From NCBI RefSeq assembly GCF_027172205.1, contig NC_070607.1, positions 754,001 to 818,000 on the forward strand: a DNA stretch of 64,000 nucleotides, given 5' to 3'. The translations under genes were made by a program, and so were the position numbers. Below, piece by piece: positions 21,555-33,313 of this stretch (its first letter is position 1; each line of letters starts with the position of its first letter). The notes under the pieces are model-generated. The model was not told the origin of the DNA. It did no database searches and saw only the letters and a program-made list of their open reading frames with translations. This DNA comes from Podarcis raffonei. Lineage: Eukaryota; Chordata; Lepidosauria; Squamata; Lacertidae.

Positions 21555-22025
21555 TAATAATAATAATTAAAAAAATTATTTATACCCCGCCCTCCCTGGC
21601 CAGAGCTGGGCTCAGGGCAGCTAACACCAGTAAAATTACAATAAAAACATAATAGAAAAAAACCCAATTTAAATTGCAGCCTCTTTTTAAAAGTAGCCCA
21701 TAGATCAAAACCGTAAGGGGAGGGAAACATAAGGGTCAGACTGAGTCCAAACCAAAGGCCTGGTGGAACAGCTCTGTCTTGCAGGCCCTGCGGAAAGATG
21801 TCAAGTGCCGCAGGGCCCTAGTCTCTTGTGACAGAGCGTTCCACCAAGTCCGGGCCAGTACTGAAAAGGCCCTGGCCCTAGTTGAGACCAATCTAACCAC
21901 CTTGCAACTTGGGACCTCAAAAGTGTTGTCATTTGTGGACCTTAAGGTCCTCCATGGGGCAGACCAGGAGAGGTGGTCCCATACGTATGTGGGTCCTAGG
22001 CTGCAAGTGGGCTACAGCACTTCTG
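21555..22025 (-). mobile_element. L2 3' fragment, inverted
   Basis: A TAA/ATT run at 21555 is followed by the reverse complement of the L2 tail (ttatttataccccgccctccctgg). The antisense of the last part of the RT comes next (caggcctttggtttgg, tctgtcttgcaggccctgcgg). About 470 bp. Confidence 0.85.
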
Positions 22026-22029
22026 TTCT

Positions 22030-22510
22030 GCTTGTAGGTATCTGGTTTGCCACTGTGAACAGAATGCTGCATTTCATAGCCCTTTGGTGTGATCCAGCAG
22101 AGCTCTTCCTATTTTCCCAAGTTCTTATAACACCTTAGGTTTCTTACTGCTTAAGTAATCTAAAAAGTAAATCTTTTGCTGATTGTGGAGAGGAATGAAA
22201 GCCATATTTATTATTCACAAATTGGTTGCACACAGAAAAAAGTTTTGATCCTCTTAGGTTTATGAGTTTAAAGGTTTATGAGTTTAAAGTGTGCAGAAAG
22301 AAATGGATGTGATACAGTCCTCTTATATGAGTATCTCACATTTAATATGGGGAAACTTGTCTGTTAGTGTCCAGCATGCATATTGTACCCTACTTTTCTT
22401 GATCCAACTTCAAATCGCATCAGTGGACTGAAACTTGATTTAACCCCCCCCCCATTACAAAAACCTTCAAAAAGAAAGCAGCTAAATTCTGTGATATGTA
22501 TACATAATTC
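22030..22510. other. intergenic, nothing recognised
   Basis: AT-rich with a short C run near 22446. No gene-like frame. Confidence 0.4.
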
Positions 22511-22511
22511 C

Positions 22512-24767
22512 GTCAAGCCTTGCGGGACCTTGCTCCCCCTGGCGACTCACTGACTGAGCTTGTTGATGGCTGGAAAATCCAGCTCCTGGCAGCCATCGAT
22601 GAGATCGCACCTAAGCGCCCTCTGCGACCCCGCAGAAACCGGGCTCACTGGTTTACCGAGGAGCTTCGGAAAATGAAGCGGGATCTCAGACGGCTAGAGC
22701 GAGTATGGCGGGGTGCCCATGACGGAGCCTCAAGAACATCTTATAGGGTTTTTATGAAAACCTACGAGATGGCAGTGAAGGCCGCTAAGAAGTCTTACTT
22801 CTCGGCCTCCATTGCATCCACTAGCTCTCGCCCGGCGCAATTATTTAGTATAATTAGGTCTTTAACGTCCCTTGAAGGACAGCCAAATTTAAATAACAAT
22901 CTGACACACAGCTGTGAGGCATTTGCGAGCTTTTTTGCGAAGAAGGTCCTGTTGCTTCGCCATGACCTCCCTGCCAATTTGGGTACAATAAAGGAACTGG
23001 AGGCCCCTCGACTGTCCTCGGGTCCAGTATTGGACCACTTTGACCGGATATCCCCAGCCGATGTGGACAGACTCCTCCGAGCTGGAAAGCCCACCACCTG
23101 TCCTCTTGACCCGTGCCCGTCTTGGCTGATTAGAGCGTGTCCAGACGAGGTGCGGGCCCCCCTAGGGGATATCATCAATGTGTCCCTTGGCACCGGGACA
23201 TTCCCAGGGGAACTGAAGGAGGCAGTGGTGCGCCCGCTTTTAAAGAAAACATCATTAGATCCCTTAGATCTATCCAATTACCGCCCGGTTTCGATTCTTC
23301 CATTCCTGGGTAAGGTGATTGAGAGAGCGGTTGCTGTACAGCTTGGTAGGTTTCTGGATGAAACATTGGCTCTGGATCCATTCCAGTCCGGCTTCCGCGC
23401 TGGTCATGGGACCGAGACGGCTCTGGTCGCCCTAACAGATGATCTCCGCAGGCAGCTGGATCGAGGCGGGTCGGGGCTGCTGATTCTTCTAGACCTGTCA
23501 GCAGCCTTTGACATGGTCGATCACGAACTCCTGGACCACCGCCTTGCCGACGTGGGGATCCAGGGCACAGTCCTTCAATGGCTGCGCTCGTTTCTCTCTG
23601 GTCGGGGACAGAGGGTGGCGCTTGGGGAGGAATTGTCATCACGCCACTCCTTGGTGTGTGGAGTGCCTCAGGGTGCGATACTCTCCCCAATGCTTTTCAA
23701 CATCTTTATGCGCCCCCTCGCCCAGCTTGTCCGGAGTTTTGGGCTGGGTTGCCATCAGTATGCCGATGACACCCAACTCTATCTGTTGATGGGTGGCCAT
23801 CCTGACTCGGCCCCAGACACACTGACCAGATGTCTGGAAGCTGTGGCTGGATGGTTACGTGGGAGCCGGTTGAAGTTAAATCCTTCGAAGACAGAGGTCC
23901 TCTGGCTGGGACGGGACAATATGGGATTGAGGGGGCAACTCCCATCTCTTGCGGGGGTGCAATTAGTGCCAGCACCGTCCGTTAAGAGTTTGGGTGTAAT
24001 CTTCGATACCTCCCTCTCTATGGAGGCGCAGATTACAGCTATAACAAAGGCGGCATTTTTTCATCCCCGCCAAGCTAAGCAGTTGGCCCCTTATCTCTCT
24101 CGCCCTGACCTAGCCACTGTGATCCACCCGGCGGTCACCTCCAGACTGGATTATTGTAACTCGCTCTATGTGGGGCTGCCCTTGAGACTGACCCAGAAAC
24201 TCCAGTGGGTACAGAATGCCGCGGCGAGACTCCTTATGGGGTCTTCGCTGTGAGATCACATTCATCCGGTACTATACCAGCTGCACTGGCTCCCGGTGGA
24301 GTACAGGATCAGGTTTAAGGTGCTGGTTTTAACCTTTAAAGCCCTATACGGCCTAGGACCCTCGTACCTACGGGACCGCCTCTCCTGGTATGCCCCACAG
24401 AGGAACCTACAGTCTGCAAATAAAAACATCCTGAAGGTCCCAGGCCACAGAGGTTAGGCTGGCCTCGGCTAGAGCCAGGGCTTTCTCGGCTGCGGTTCCA
24501 ATCGGCTCTGTCACAAGAGACTAGGGCCCTGCGGGACTTGACATCTTTCCACAGGGCCTGCAAGACAGAGTTGTTCCACCAGGCCTTTGGTCAGGGCGCA
24601 GCCTGACTCCCTCCTCTGGCAACCTGCACAGAATTTTGCTTAACGGTTGCCATCAATTTGATTTTAATTAATTTTTATAATGAAATGTTTTTAGAATGTT
24701 GGATTATTTGATTGTTGTTAGCCGCCCTGAGCCCGGCTTCGGCTGGGGAGGGCGGGATATAAATAAA

Positions 24768-24809
<42 letters not shown>
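22512..24809 (+). mobile_element. long L2 LINE copy with near-complete RT
   Basis: A 5'-truncated L2 (CR1 group) of about 2.3 kb, ending in gccgccctgagcccggcttcggctggg, cgggatataaataaaattt and an ATT/TTA microsatellite (about 24770-24809). It contains the 577-codon frame 22520-24253. The endonuclease domain is missing. It lies between the CpG island and the first PLPP6 coding exon, so it probably sits in the first PLPP6 intron. Confidence 0.95.
22520..24253 (+). pseudogene. L2 reverse transcriptase, 5'-truncated, one late stop
   Basis: RT blocks in order: LLKKTSLDPLDLSNYRPVSILPFLGKV (about residue 240), FQSGFRAGHGTETAL, LLILLDLSAAFDMVDHELL (block A aspartate), GVPQGAILSPMLFNIF, HQYADDTQLYL (catalytic YADD, codons at 23759-23770) and WLRGSRLKLNPSKTEVLWLG. 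The frame ends with TGA at 24251-24253, where related copies have a tryptophan or similar (compare SLPWEHIHPV at 17020), and homology continues beyond it in frame. No endonuclease precedes it, so it cannot be autonomous. One stop in 1.7 kb suggests a fairly recent insertion. Confidence 0.9.
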
Positions 24810-25565
24810 GTAATTTTGCATGTTCTTGCTTCTTGTAAGTGAACTGGAGGTCCAAAATATGTAGGACACTGAAGTGCTGCCCTCTAGAAATCCTCCACCT
24901 TGCCCTTCCAGCTTCTGAGATTTCAGCAGGCACTTGCAAGATACTTTTATATCCATGACAGCTAGAAATATGCTATTTCAAAAATGATGTTGAAATCCTT
25001 AGCATGCTGAATTCTGCACCCCTATTCTAAATTACATGAATGTGTGCTACAGCTGCAGAACTTTGCCATCAGTACCTGCATGTTTGAAACAATAGAAACT
25101 GGTGATTTATTGGATAACTGAAATAGACAATGCTATAGTTAAATGCTAGCATTATTTTATTTTATAGCATTATTTTAAACACACCAGTTGGTTGCTACTT
25201 GTAGAATGTGGAAGTGTGTAGCTTGCTTACAATGTTTTTCGGGGTACTTACTGATCAGTACAGATTTTTATTTGTCTGGTTTTTATTGCTTTGTTCAAGC
25301 TAAAATAGCTTTTGAATCTCAAAAGCAGGTAGCTCTAGCAAATGCTGCTACTTAACTGATTTAGACTACAGTCATATAACCACTATGTGGGAGTAAGACC
25401 CACAGAATTCAGTGAGATTTTTTTTCTGAGTAGACATGTGTTAGATTAGGCTGTGTTGTCTGTAAGAGGGAAAGGGGCACAATATGTTAAAATATGTGAT
25501 TGAAGTATTAATGCATTTATTGCATAGACTGATGAATCAAACTGCCCCAACTTTTTATCTTCCCA
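24810..25565. other. probable PLPP6 first intron, mostly unique
   Basis: No gene-like frame. It holds a minus-strand copy of the short palindromic-core repeat at about 25370-25460 (cacagaattcagtgag, tctgagtagacatg). Confidence 0.45.
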
Positions 25566-25599
25566 GTTCTTCCGACAAATCAGCGACATCCGCACTATC

Positions 25600-26017
25600 A
25601 TGCCTAGCCCTAGGAATAGCCCAAAGAGTAGCCGTGAGAGACGGGCCCCAGGCAGCAGACTGGAGTTCCTATCACTGACAAGTCAGAGGAGCTCAGCACC
25701 CCCAGAAAGCCCTTCTCATCGCAAGGAATCGACAGCCAGCGCTGGTCCTCCACAGGCTTTACCTGAAGAGGACTGCATGAAGCTTAATCCATCTTTTGTG
25801 GGTATTGCCCTGCGCTCCTTGTTGGCTGTTGATCTTTGGGCCTCTAAACAGTTGGGGGTATGTGCTGGAGAGAATTCCCCTTGGGGCAGTGCTCGTCCTC
25901 TGATGAAGGCTGTAGAGATTTCAGGACATGGCATTCCTTGGTTGGCTGGCACATTGTATGGGCTCTGTAGAAGTGCCAGCTCAGCAGGCCGTGAGGTGCT
26001 GCTCAACCTGCTCTTTG
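25600..26017 (+). CDS. PLPP6: PLPP6-type polyisoprenoid diphosphate phosphatase, coding exon 1
   Basis: First 139 codons and one base of a 261-residue membrane phosphatase of the PAP2 family. In mammals PLPP6 dephosphorylates presqualene and farnesyl diphosphates at the ER and nuclear envelope. The start [18 protein letters not shown] and the block [38 protein letters not shown] are close to human PLPP6, as recalled. A basic, disordered N-terminus (about residues 1-60) is followed by the first hydrophobic segments. The exon ends CTC TTT G at 26017 with donor GTAAGA. A pyrimidine tract and CAG end at about 25566, so at least 33 bases of 5' UTR share this exon. The catalytic motifs are all in exon 2. 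PLPP7 is excluded by the sequence of those motifs. Confidence 0.93.
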
Positions 26018-26523
26018 GTAAGAGCTCCCTTTCTTATCAAAGCTTTATCTTGTGTGGTCTTTGCTTCCCATATTTTTTATCTGATAACTGTGGGGAGTAG
26101 CCCAGCTGTCAGTGTATCTGGGAGAACTGGGCGGAGAGATTTCCCCCATTCATTCTATCTTTCCCTAAAATGTCATTTATGAAAATGATGTCCCATTGCA
26201 ATGTTTTCTACAGACACGCTGGAAGCTATCCCTATCTGCATTAGGAAGATGTATATAACTAAAAAAAATTGGAGCTATAATAATTGTGTTTGACATACCA
26301 TTTACTAATATTTTTACCATTACTTATATTTATTATGTCATATTTAAATCTGAGCTTCCACTTCTAGAAAATCTGGCTTGTGTTTGTATTTCAGACTTAT
26401 TCAGCCTTAGAGTGCAAGGGCACAAAGAGTGTTGTGGCCATGACACTTGCCTTCATCCCAACCTTCCTGTGCTAAGGGGGAAATTACATACAATATTAAC
26501 TATTGCAACACTCCAAAACTTAG

Positions 26524-27283
26524 TTTGACATAGAATCATAGAATCATAGAGTTGGAAGAGACCACAAGGGCCATCGAGTCCAACCCCCTGCCAAGCAGGA
26601 AACACCACCAGAGCACTCCTGACATACAGTTGTCAAGCCTCTGCTTAAAGACCTCCAAAGAAGGAGACTCCACCACACTCCTTGGCAGCAAATTCCACTG
26701 TCAAACAGCTCTTACTGTCAGGAAGTTCTTCCTAATGTTTAGGTGGAATCTTCTTTCTTGTAGTTTGGAACCATTGCTCCGTGTCCGCTTCTCTGGAGCA
26801 GCAGAAAACAACCTTTCTCCCTCCTCTATGTGACATCCTTTTATATATTTGAACATGGCTATCATATCACCCCTTAACCTCCTCTTCTCCAGGCTAAACA
26901 TGCCCAGCTCCCTTAGCCGTTCCTCATAAGGCATCGTTTCCAGGCCTTTGACCATTTTGGTTGCCCTCCTCTGGACACGTTCCAGTTTGTCAGTGTCCTT
27001 CTTGAACTGTGGCGCCCAGAACTGGACACAGTACTCCAGGTGAGGTCTGACCAGAGCAGAATACAGTGGCACTATTACTTCCCTTGATCTAGATGCTATA
27101 CTCCTATTGATGCAGCCCAGAATTGCATTGGCTTTTTTAGCTGCCGCGTCACACTGTTGGCTCATGTCAAGTTTGTGGTCAACCAAGACTCCTATATCCT
27201 TTTCACATGTACTGCTCTCAAGCCAGGTGTCACCCATCTTGTATTTGTGCCTCTCATTTTTTTTGCCCAAGTGCAATAGTGCT
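26524..27283 (-). mobile_element. CR1 LINE, 5'-truncated, in PLPP6 intron
   Basis: The 3' terminus is at about 26530 (atagaatcatagaatcatagag). The minus frame 27276-26701 encodes the CR1 C-terminus ([57 protein letters not shown]). It is nearly identical to 4873-5600 and ends abruptly at about 27283. Confidence 0.93.
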
Positions 27284-27739
27284 GCTGCGTCTCTCTCTTT
27301 TCTTATTTATGGCGCTTATATCCAACTTGGCATCTCAGAGTAGTCCCAAAGGGGTTTCCAATCTAATAGAAGTACAGGGGATGTACAGGGGATGTATGGA
27401 TGTTGATGCCATGGTTCTTCATGAGATAGGTGCAGTAGGCCAATGGCCATGTATGAAAACAGTTTCTCCTGATTTAGATGAACCTGTACAGGTCTACCCA
27501 AATGTTTCATCCCAAACTATGTTTCGTATGTCATCCAAGTGGAACCTGCTGCCATTGGTTTTCCTATACAAGTCTTTTCAGGAACACGAATATACCAGAA
27601 ACTCCCCGTTTATGTGCTTTGAAAGCATGCGCAACTGTGCACACATGCATTGTCGTGAACCCAAATGTGATTTTAAAAATGACAAAAACAGCTGTAAAAG
27701 AGTGCAAGAAGGTTAAAGAAGGCGCGAAAACAGCTCCTA

Positions 27740-27930
27740 GCAATCCCACAGGGCAGGGTGGATTTGATTAAATAAAATCAATTTAAATCACTAGTCAGTA
27801 AGACTTGATTTAAATCGTTTTTTTTACAGAAAGACTCATTCTTGCTGGTATAACTTTAATATTTACAACCAGATGAAGGTTTCATTTTTGGAATAATAAA
27901 TTTTCAGAGTGGTTTTTACAGTTACTGTAT
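27740..27930. repeat. AT-rich repeat, left part, split by L1
   Basis: gggtggatttgattaaat...tttaaatcac...gacttgatttaaatcg is a repetitive, partly self-complementary stretch. The same sequence continues right of the L1 from 31387. Family unknown to me, probably an old DNA transposon. Confidence 0.4.
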
Positions 27931-30900
27931 TTTTTTTTTAATATAAAATATTTATTGAAGTTTTCCAAAACATATATCACATATAACAAAACAAAAACAT
28001 CAACAACGAACAAAAAATACACACTTAACAAAAAAAAGGAAAAAAAGAAAGAAAGAAAAATTCCACTTTTTAAATTTCAAAAATCCATATCCCTCTTTCC
28101 TGACCTCCTCACATCCCCCTTTTTTTGTATTCCTCTTTATTCCGTCCAATTCAGCAAATTCTAACCCTTTTTCCAAACTCGTTTAAAATTATATATTTCC
28201 AGTTATTATGTCTTTAATTTCCCATATCTTGAACCTTTACACCACCTTATATACTTTGACATAATATTATTCTAGTCATACCCCCTCCTTATTAAGATTC
28301 CTCTTTTCAGAACTCTTTTAACCATGTCCCAAATGCCGTGTTGCCTTCACCTCCCACATCATTTTAACACTCAAACATTTTACAATATTTTTGTAGATAG
28401 TTCTTAAACTTTTTCCAATCCTCTTCCATCAATTCTTCCCCCTGGTCACGGATTCTGCCAGTCATTTCTGCCATCTCCATGTAGTCAATCACTTGCATCT
28501 GCCACTCTTCCACGGTGGGTAAATCTTGTGTCTTCCAATACTTGGCGAGAAGTATTCTTGCTGTTGTTGTTGCGTACATAAAAAATGTTCTATCTTTCTT
28601 TGACACCAATTGGCCGACTATGCCCAAAAGGAAGGCCTCTGGTTTCTTAGGAAAGGTAAATTTAAATACCTTCTTCAGTTCATTATATATCATTTCCCAG
28701 TAAGCCTTAACCTTTGGGCACATCCACCAAAGGTGAAAGAATGTTCCCTCAGCTTCTTTACATTTCCAACACTTGTTATCAGGCAGGTGATAAATTTTTG
28801 CAAGCTTAACTGGGGTCATGTACCACCTGTAAATCATTTTCATAATATTCTCCTTTAAGGCATTACATGCCGTAAACTTCATACCGGTGCTCCACAACTG
28901 CTCCCAGTCAGCAAACATAATGTTATGACCTATGTCCTGTGCCCATTTAATCATCGCTGATTTGACCGTTTCATCCTGTGTATTCCATTTTAACAGCAAG
29001 TTATACATCTTTGACAAAATCTTAGTTTTTGGTTCTAGCAGTTCTGTTTCCAATTTTGATTTCTCCACCTGGAAGCCAATTTTTTTATCCAAATTATAGG
29101 CCTCTCTTATTTGATAGTAATGAAGCCAATCTCGCACTTTGTCTTTTAATTTCTCAAAACTCTGCAGTTTCAATTTGTCACCTTCTTGCTCCAAAATTTC
29201 CCAATATTTTGGCCATTTGGCCTCCATATTGAGCTTTTTCTGGGACTTAGCTTCCATTGGCGACAGCCACCTTGGGGTTTTACTCTCCAACAAATCTTTA
29301 TATCTTATCCAGACATTAAACAATGCTTTCCTGACAATATGGTTTTTAAATGCCTTATGAGCTTTAACCTTGTCGTACCACAAATATGCATGCCACCCAA
29401 AAACATTATTAAAACCTTCTAAATCCAAAATGTCCGTGTTCTCAAGAAGCAGCCAGTCTTTCAACCAGCAAAAAGATGCTGATTCATAATACAATTTAAG
29501 GTCTGGCAGGGCAAATCCACCTCTTTCTTTTACATCAGTTAGAATTTTAAACTTTATTCTAGGCTTCTTGCCCTGCCAGACAAATCTAGAGATATCTCTC
29601 TGCCACTTCTTGAAACAATCCATCTTGTCCAAGATTTGCAATGATTGAAACAAAAATAACATTTTTGGCAAAACATTCATCTTAATAGCTGCAATTCGAC
29701 CCAACAAGGAAAGCTTCAGATTAGACCAAATTTCTAAATCTTTTTTAACTTCTAACCAACATTTCTCATAGTTATCTTTAAATAAATTCAGATTCTTCGC
29801 AGTCATATTAACCCCTAGGTATTTCACTTTCTTAACCACAGTTAGACCTGTTTCATTCTGAAACTTTCCTTTTCCACTGGTGTTAAATTCTTCTCTAAAA
29901 CCTTAGTTTTTGACTTATTTAATCTAAATCCTGCCATATGACCAAATTCTTTAATCAGTTCCAAAGCTCTTTTCATACTAGATTCTGGCTCCTGTACTGT
30001 CAAGACCAAATCATCTGCGAAAGCTTTCAATTTATATTGTTTAGCTCCGACCTGAATTCCTTTAATAGACCGGTCCCTTCTGATCATATTCAACAGCACC
30101 TCCAGGACCAAAATAAATAATAATGGAGAGATCGGGCAGCCCTGGCGTGTTCCTTTTTCTATCATAAATTCTTCAGTCACCACATTATTTACTATCAATT
30201 TTGCTTTTTGTTCTGAATAGATTGCTCCTATACCATTTTCGAACCCCTGTCCCACTCCCATCCCTTTAAGATTTTTCTTCATAAAGCTCCAAGAAATATT
30301 GTCAAAGGCCTTCTCCGCATCAATAAAAACTAACACTGCCTTCGTATTAATATTCGTTTGTAGCAACTCCAAAATGTCAATTATATTCCTTGTGTTATCA
30401 GATAAATGTCTGCCTGGAAGAAAGCCTGCCTGGTCCTTATGTATTACTTCAGCTAACACTTTTTAAAGTCTATTGGCTAAAATGTCTGCAAAAATTTTGT
30501 AATCCACATTTAAAAGGGAGATGGGACGGTAGTTCTTTAGTTGTGTCTTTTCAGCTTCTGTCTTAGGTATCAATGTGATGTATGCTTCTTTCCACGACTC
30601 CGGCGCCTTCTTCCCTTCCATAATCTCATTGCAAACCTCCTTTAATGGTTGAATTAAAAAGTCTTTCAAAGTCCTGTAATACTTGGAGGTTAGCCCGTCC
30701 GGCCCTGGAGATTTGCCCAATTGCATATTCTGAATGGCACCTTCAATTTCTTGTTCTGTAATTTGATGGTTCAATGTTGTTTGGTTTTCTTGAGATATTT
30801 TTTGTAATCCATTGGTTTTTAAGAATTGGTCCATGTCAGTTTCTTTCTGCGGCCCTTGCGTGTAGAGTTGTTTAAAATATCTCTGGAAACACCTTCTAAT

Positions 30901-31367
30901 CTCCACTGGGTTCTGTATATTTTTCCCTTCAATCTCAAGATTTGTAATCGTATTTAACTTCTGTCTTTTTTTCAACTGCCACGCTAATAGTTTTCCACAT
31001 TTATTAGCTGACTCAAAAGTCTTTTGTCTCATTTGTTTAATTTTCCATTCTACTTCCTGATTAATCAGTTTCATATATTGTACCTGATATAACTTAATTT
31101 CTCTTAAGATCTCTTTTGAGTTTGGTTTTGATCTTAGCTTCTTCTCTCCTTTTATTTTCTCCAAAATTTTTCCTTTTTTCTCATTTTGAGATCTCTTTTT
31201 TATTGCATTCTGTTGAATCAAGAACCCTCTCATAACCGCTTTACTTGCGTCCCAGATTACTCTTTTTTCCACTGTAGTTTTCAGATTTACCTCAAAGTAG
31301 TCTCTCAAGGGCTTTTGGGCCTTCCTTACAATCTCTTGATCTCTTTGCAAGGTGTCATTCATCCTCA
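27931..31367 (-). mobile_element. young 5'-truncated L1 with 19-bp target duplication
   Basis: 3.4 kb, minus orientation, A-tail at the left end. gtttttacagttactgtat is repeated exactly at 27912-27930 and 31368-31386. It contains most of ORF2 (31362-28364): SPGPDGLTSKYY, AEKAFDNISW, GTRQGCPISP, the catalytic FADD block (AFADDLVL, about 30020) and the C-terminal zinc knuckle CWKCKEAEGTFFHLWWMC. One in-frame TAA near 30463 and one frameshift near 29841 are the only breaks. The truncation falls just after the endonuclease. Perfect duplications and few lesions indicate recent insertion. Confidence 0.96.
28364..31362 (-). pseudogene. L1 ORF2, 5'-truncated, two lesions
   Basis: Starts in the linker after the endonuclease (MNDTLQRDQEIVRKAQKPLRDYF) and reaches the natural C-terminus (LQKYCKMFEC). 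The frames 31362-30463 and 30462-29842 are the same frame, separated by one TAA where AAA would be expected. The frame then shifts at about 29841 into 29839-28364. All RT blocks and the CX2CX8HX4C knuckle are present. Without the endonuclease and a promoter it is not autonomous. Confidence 0.92.
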
Positions 31368-31386
31368 GTTTTTACAGTTACTGTAT

Positions 31387-31686
31387 ATCAAAAATTACTG
31401 ATTTGGTTATACTATTAGAAATACATAGACAGATAATTATGAAATTATTGTGAGATTTAATAAGTTAACTTTATATTTGGACGTTTCTGCTGTACTTTAC
31501 TGGAAGGAGAAAAATAATCATTTCCTCAATAACAATTTAAACAATTTATTTAACTAACACAATAACATTCTAGCACATGTATCCATATTTGTTGAACGGT
31601 TTTTTTAAAAAAACACTTAGACTGGGTTTTAGCACACATGAAAGACTTAAAACAAATCCTTATTTCCTGATGAATAGCCTTTGGAC
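31387..31686. repeat. AT-rich repeat, right part
   Basis: Continues the sequence broken by the L1 at 31368-31386. Includes 'cttaaaacaaatccttatttcctgatgaatagcctttgg'. Classification uncertain. Confidence 0.35.
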
Positions 31687-31688
31687 TA

Positions 31689-31896
31689 CAGTGGTACCTC
31701 AGGTTAAGAACTTAATTTGTTCTGGAGGTCTGTTCTTAACCTGGGGCCTCCTGTTCTTAATGGGGCCTCCTGCTGCCGCTGTGCCGCCACCGCGTGATTT
31801 CTGTTCTCATCCTGAAGCAAAGTTCTTAACCCGAGGTACTATTTCTGGGTTAGCGGAATCTGTAACCTGAAGCGTCTGTAATCCAAGGTACCACTG
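31689..31896. mobile_element. mariner-like MITE, copy a
   Basis: The ends CAGTGGTACCTCAGG and CCAAGGTACCACTG are inverted and flanked by TA. The interior shares 'gggcctcctgctgccgctgtgccgcc' and 'tgttctcatcctgaagcaaagttcttaaccc' with the copy at 41735. A Bov-B LINE is inserted directly at its right end. Confidence 0.9.
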
Positions 31897-31899
31897 TAT

Positions 31900-33313
31900 G
31901 TTGTTGTTGTTTAGTCGTTTAGTCGTGTCCGACTCTTCGTGACCCCATGGACCAGAGCACGCCAGGCACCTCTGTCCTCCACTACCTCCCGCAGTTTGGT
32001 CAGACTCATGTTTGTGGCTTCGAGAACACTATCCAACCATCTCATCCTCTGTCGCTCCCTTCTCCTTGTGCCTTCCATCTTTCCCAGCATCAGTGTCTTC
32101 TCCAGGGAGTCTTCTCTTCTCATGAGGTGGCCAAAGTACTGGAGCCTCAGCTTCACGATCTGTCCTTCCAGTGAGCACTCAGGGCTGATTTCATTAAGAA
32201 TGGATGCGTTTGATCTTCTTGCAGTCCATGGGACTCTCAAGAGTCTTCTCCAGCACCATAATTCAAAAGCATCAATTCTTCGGCGATCAGCCTTCTTTAT
32301 GGTCCAGCTCTCACTTCCATACATCACTACTGGGAAAACCATGGCTTTAACTATACGGACCTTTGTTGGCAAGGTGACGTCTTTACTTCTCAAGATGCTG
32401 TCTAGGCCTGTCATTGCCCTTCTCCCAAGAAGCAGGCGTCTTTTAATTTCGTGGCTGCTGTCACCATCTGCAGTGATCATGGAGCCCAAGAAAGTAAAAT
32501 CTCTCACTGCCTCCATTTCTTCCCCTTCTATTTGCCAGGAGGTGATGGGACCAGTGGCCATGATCTTCGTTTTTTTGATGTTGAGCCTCAGACCATATTT
32601 TGCGCTCTCCTCTTTCACCCTCATTAAAAGGTTCTTTAATTCCTCCTCACTTTCTGCCATCAAGGTTGTGTCATCTGCATATCTGAGGTTGTTGATATTT
32701 CTTCCGGCAATCTTAATTCCAGCTTGGGATTCATCCAGCCCAGCCTTTCGCATGATGTATTCTGCGTATAAATTAAATAAGCAGGGAGACAAAATACAGC
32801 CTTGTCGTACGCCTTTCCCAATTTTGAACCAATCAGTTGTTCCATATCCAGTTCTAACTGTAGCTTCTTGTCCCACATAGAGATTTCTCAGGAGACAGAT
32901 GAGGTGATCAGGCACTCCCATTTCTTTAAGAACTTGCCATAGTTTGCTGTGGTTGACACAGTCAAAGGCTTTTGCATAGTCAATGAAGCAGAAGTAGATG
33001 TCTTTCTGGAACTCTCTAGCTTTCTCCATAATCCAGCGCATGTTTGCAATTTGGTCTCTGGTTCCTCTGCCTCTTCTAAATCCAGCTTGCACTTCTGGGA
33101 GTTCTCGGTCCACATACTGCTTGAGCCTTCCTTGTAGAATTTTAAGCATAACCTTGCTAGCGTGTGAAATGAGTGCAATTGTGCGGTAGTTGGAGCATTC
33201 TTTGGCACTGCCCTTCTTTGGGATTGGGATGTAGACTGATCTTCTCCAATCTTCTGGCCACTGCTGAGTTTTCCAAATTTGCTGGCATATTGAGTGTAGC
33301 ACCTTCATGGATC
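31900..33313 (-). mobile_element. Bov-B (RTE) LINE, 5'-truncated, long open RT frame
   Basis: 1.4 kb bounded by accactgtat at 31890-31899 and 33314-33323. The left copy of the duplication is the right tip of the mariner-like MITE. The GTT-rich 3' tail is at the left. It carries an uninterrupted 465-codon frame, unlike the broken copies at 10650 and 18204. Bov-B is a LINE known to have moved horizontally among squamates, ruminants and ticks. Confidence 0.95.
31911..33308 (-). CDS. Bov-B reverse transcriptase, C-terminal 465 codons, open
   Basis: RT blocks: WPEDWRRSVYIPIPKKG, CSNYRTIALISHASKV, QAGFRRGRGTRDQ, FCFIDYAKAFDCVNH, GVRQGCILSPCLFNLYAEY, NNLRYADDTTLMAE (YADD), KKTKIMATGP and DFTFLGSMI, then the conserved tail RRIDAFELWCWRRLLRVPWTARRSN and LQYFGHLMRRE. 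The N-terminal endonuclease and start of RT are lost by 5' truncation. The apparent ATG at 33308 is internal. It is not a host gene. Its openness shows recent origin. Confidence 0.9.
   Translation of the reverse strand: MKVLHSICQQIWKTQQWPEDWRRSVYIPIPKKGSAKECSNYRTIALISHASKVMLKILQGRLKQYVDRELPEVQAGFRRGRGTRDQIANMRWIMEKAREFQKDIYFCFIDYAKAFDCVNHSKLWQVLKEMGVPDHLICLLRNLYVGQEATVRTGYGTTDWFKIGKGVRQGCILSPCLFNLYAEYIMRKAGLDESQAGIKIAGRNINNLRYADDTTLMAESEEELKNLLMRVKEESAKYGLRLNIKKTKIMATGPITSWQIEGEEMEAVRDFTFLGSMITADGDSSHEIKRRLLLGRRAMTGLDSILRSKDVTLPTKVRIVKAMVFPVVMYGSESWTIKKADRRRIDAFELWCWRRLLRVPWTARRSNASILNEISPECSLEGQIVKLRLQYFGHLMRREDSLEKTLMLGKMEGTRRRERQRMRWLDSVLEATNMSLTKLREVVEDRGAWRALVHGVTKSRTRLND

Noticed and set aside
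27107-27716. Plus-strand frames at the CR1 edge and beyond in the PLPP6 intron
   Set aside because: The first part is antisense CR1; the rest has no recognisable domain and no splice context.
31939-32880. 313-codon plus-strand frame
   Set aside because: Antisense shadow of the intact Bov-B reverse transcriptase.
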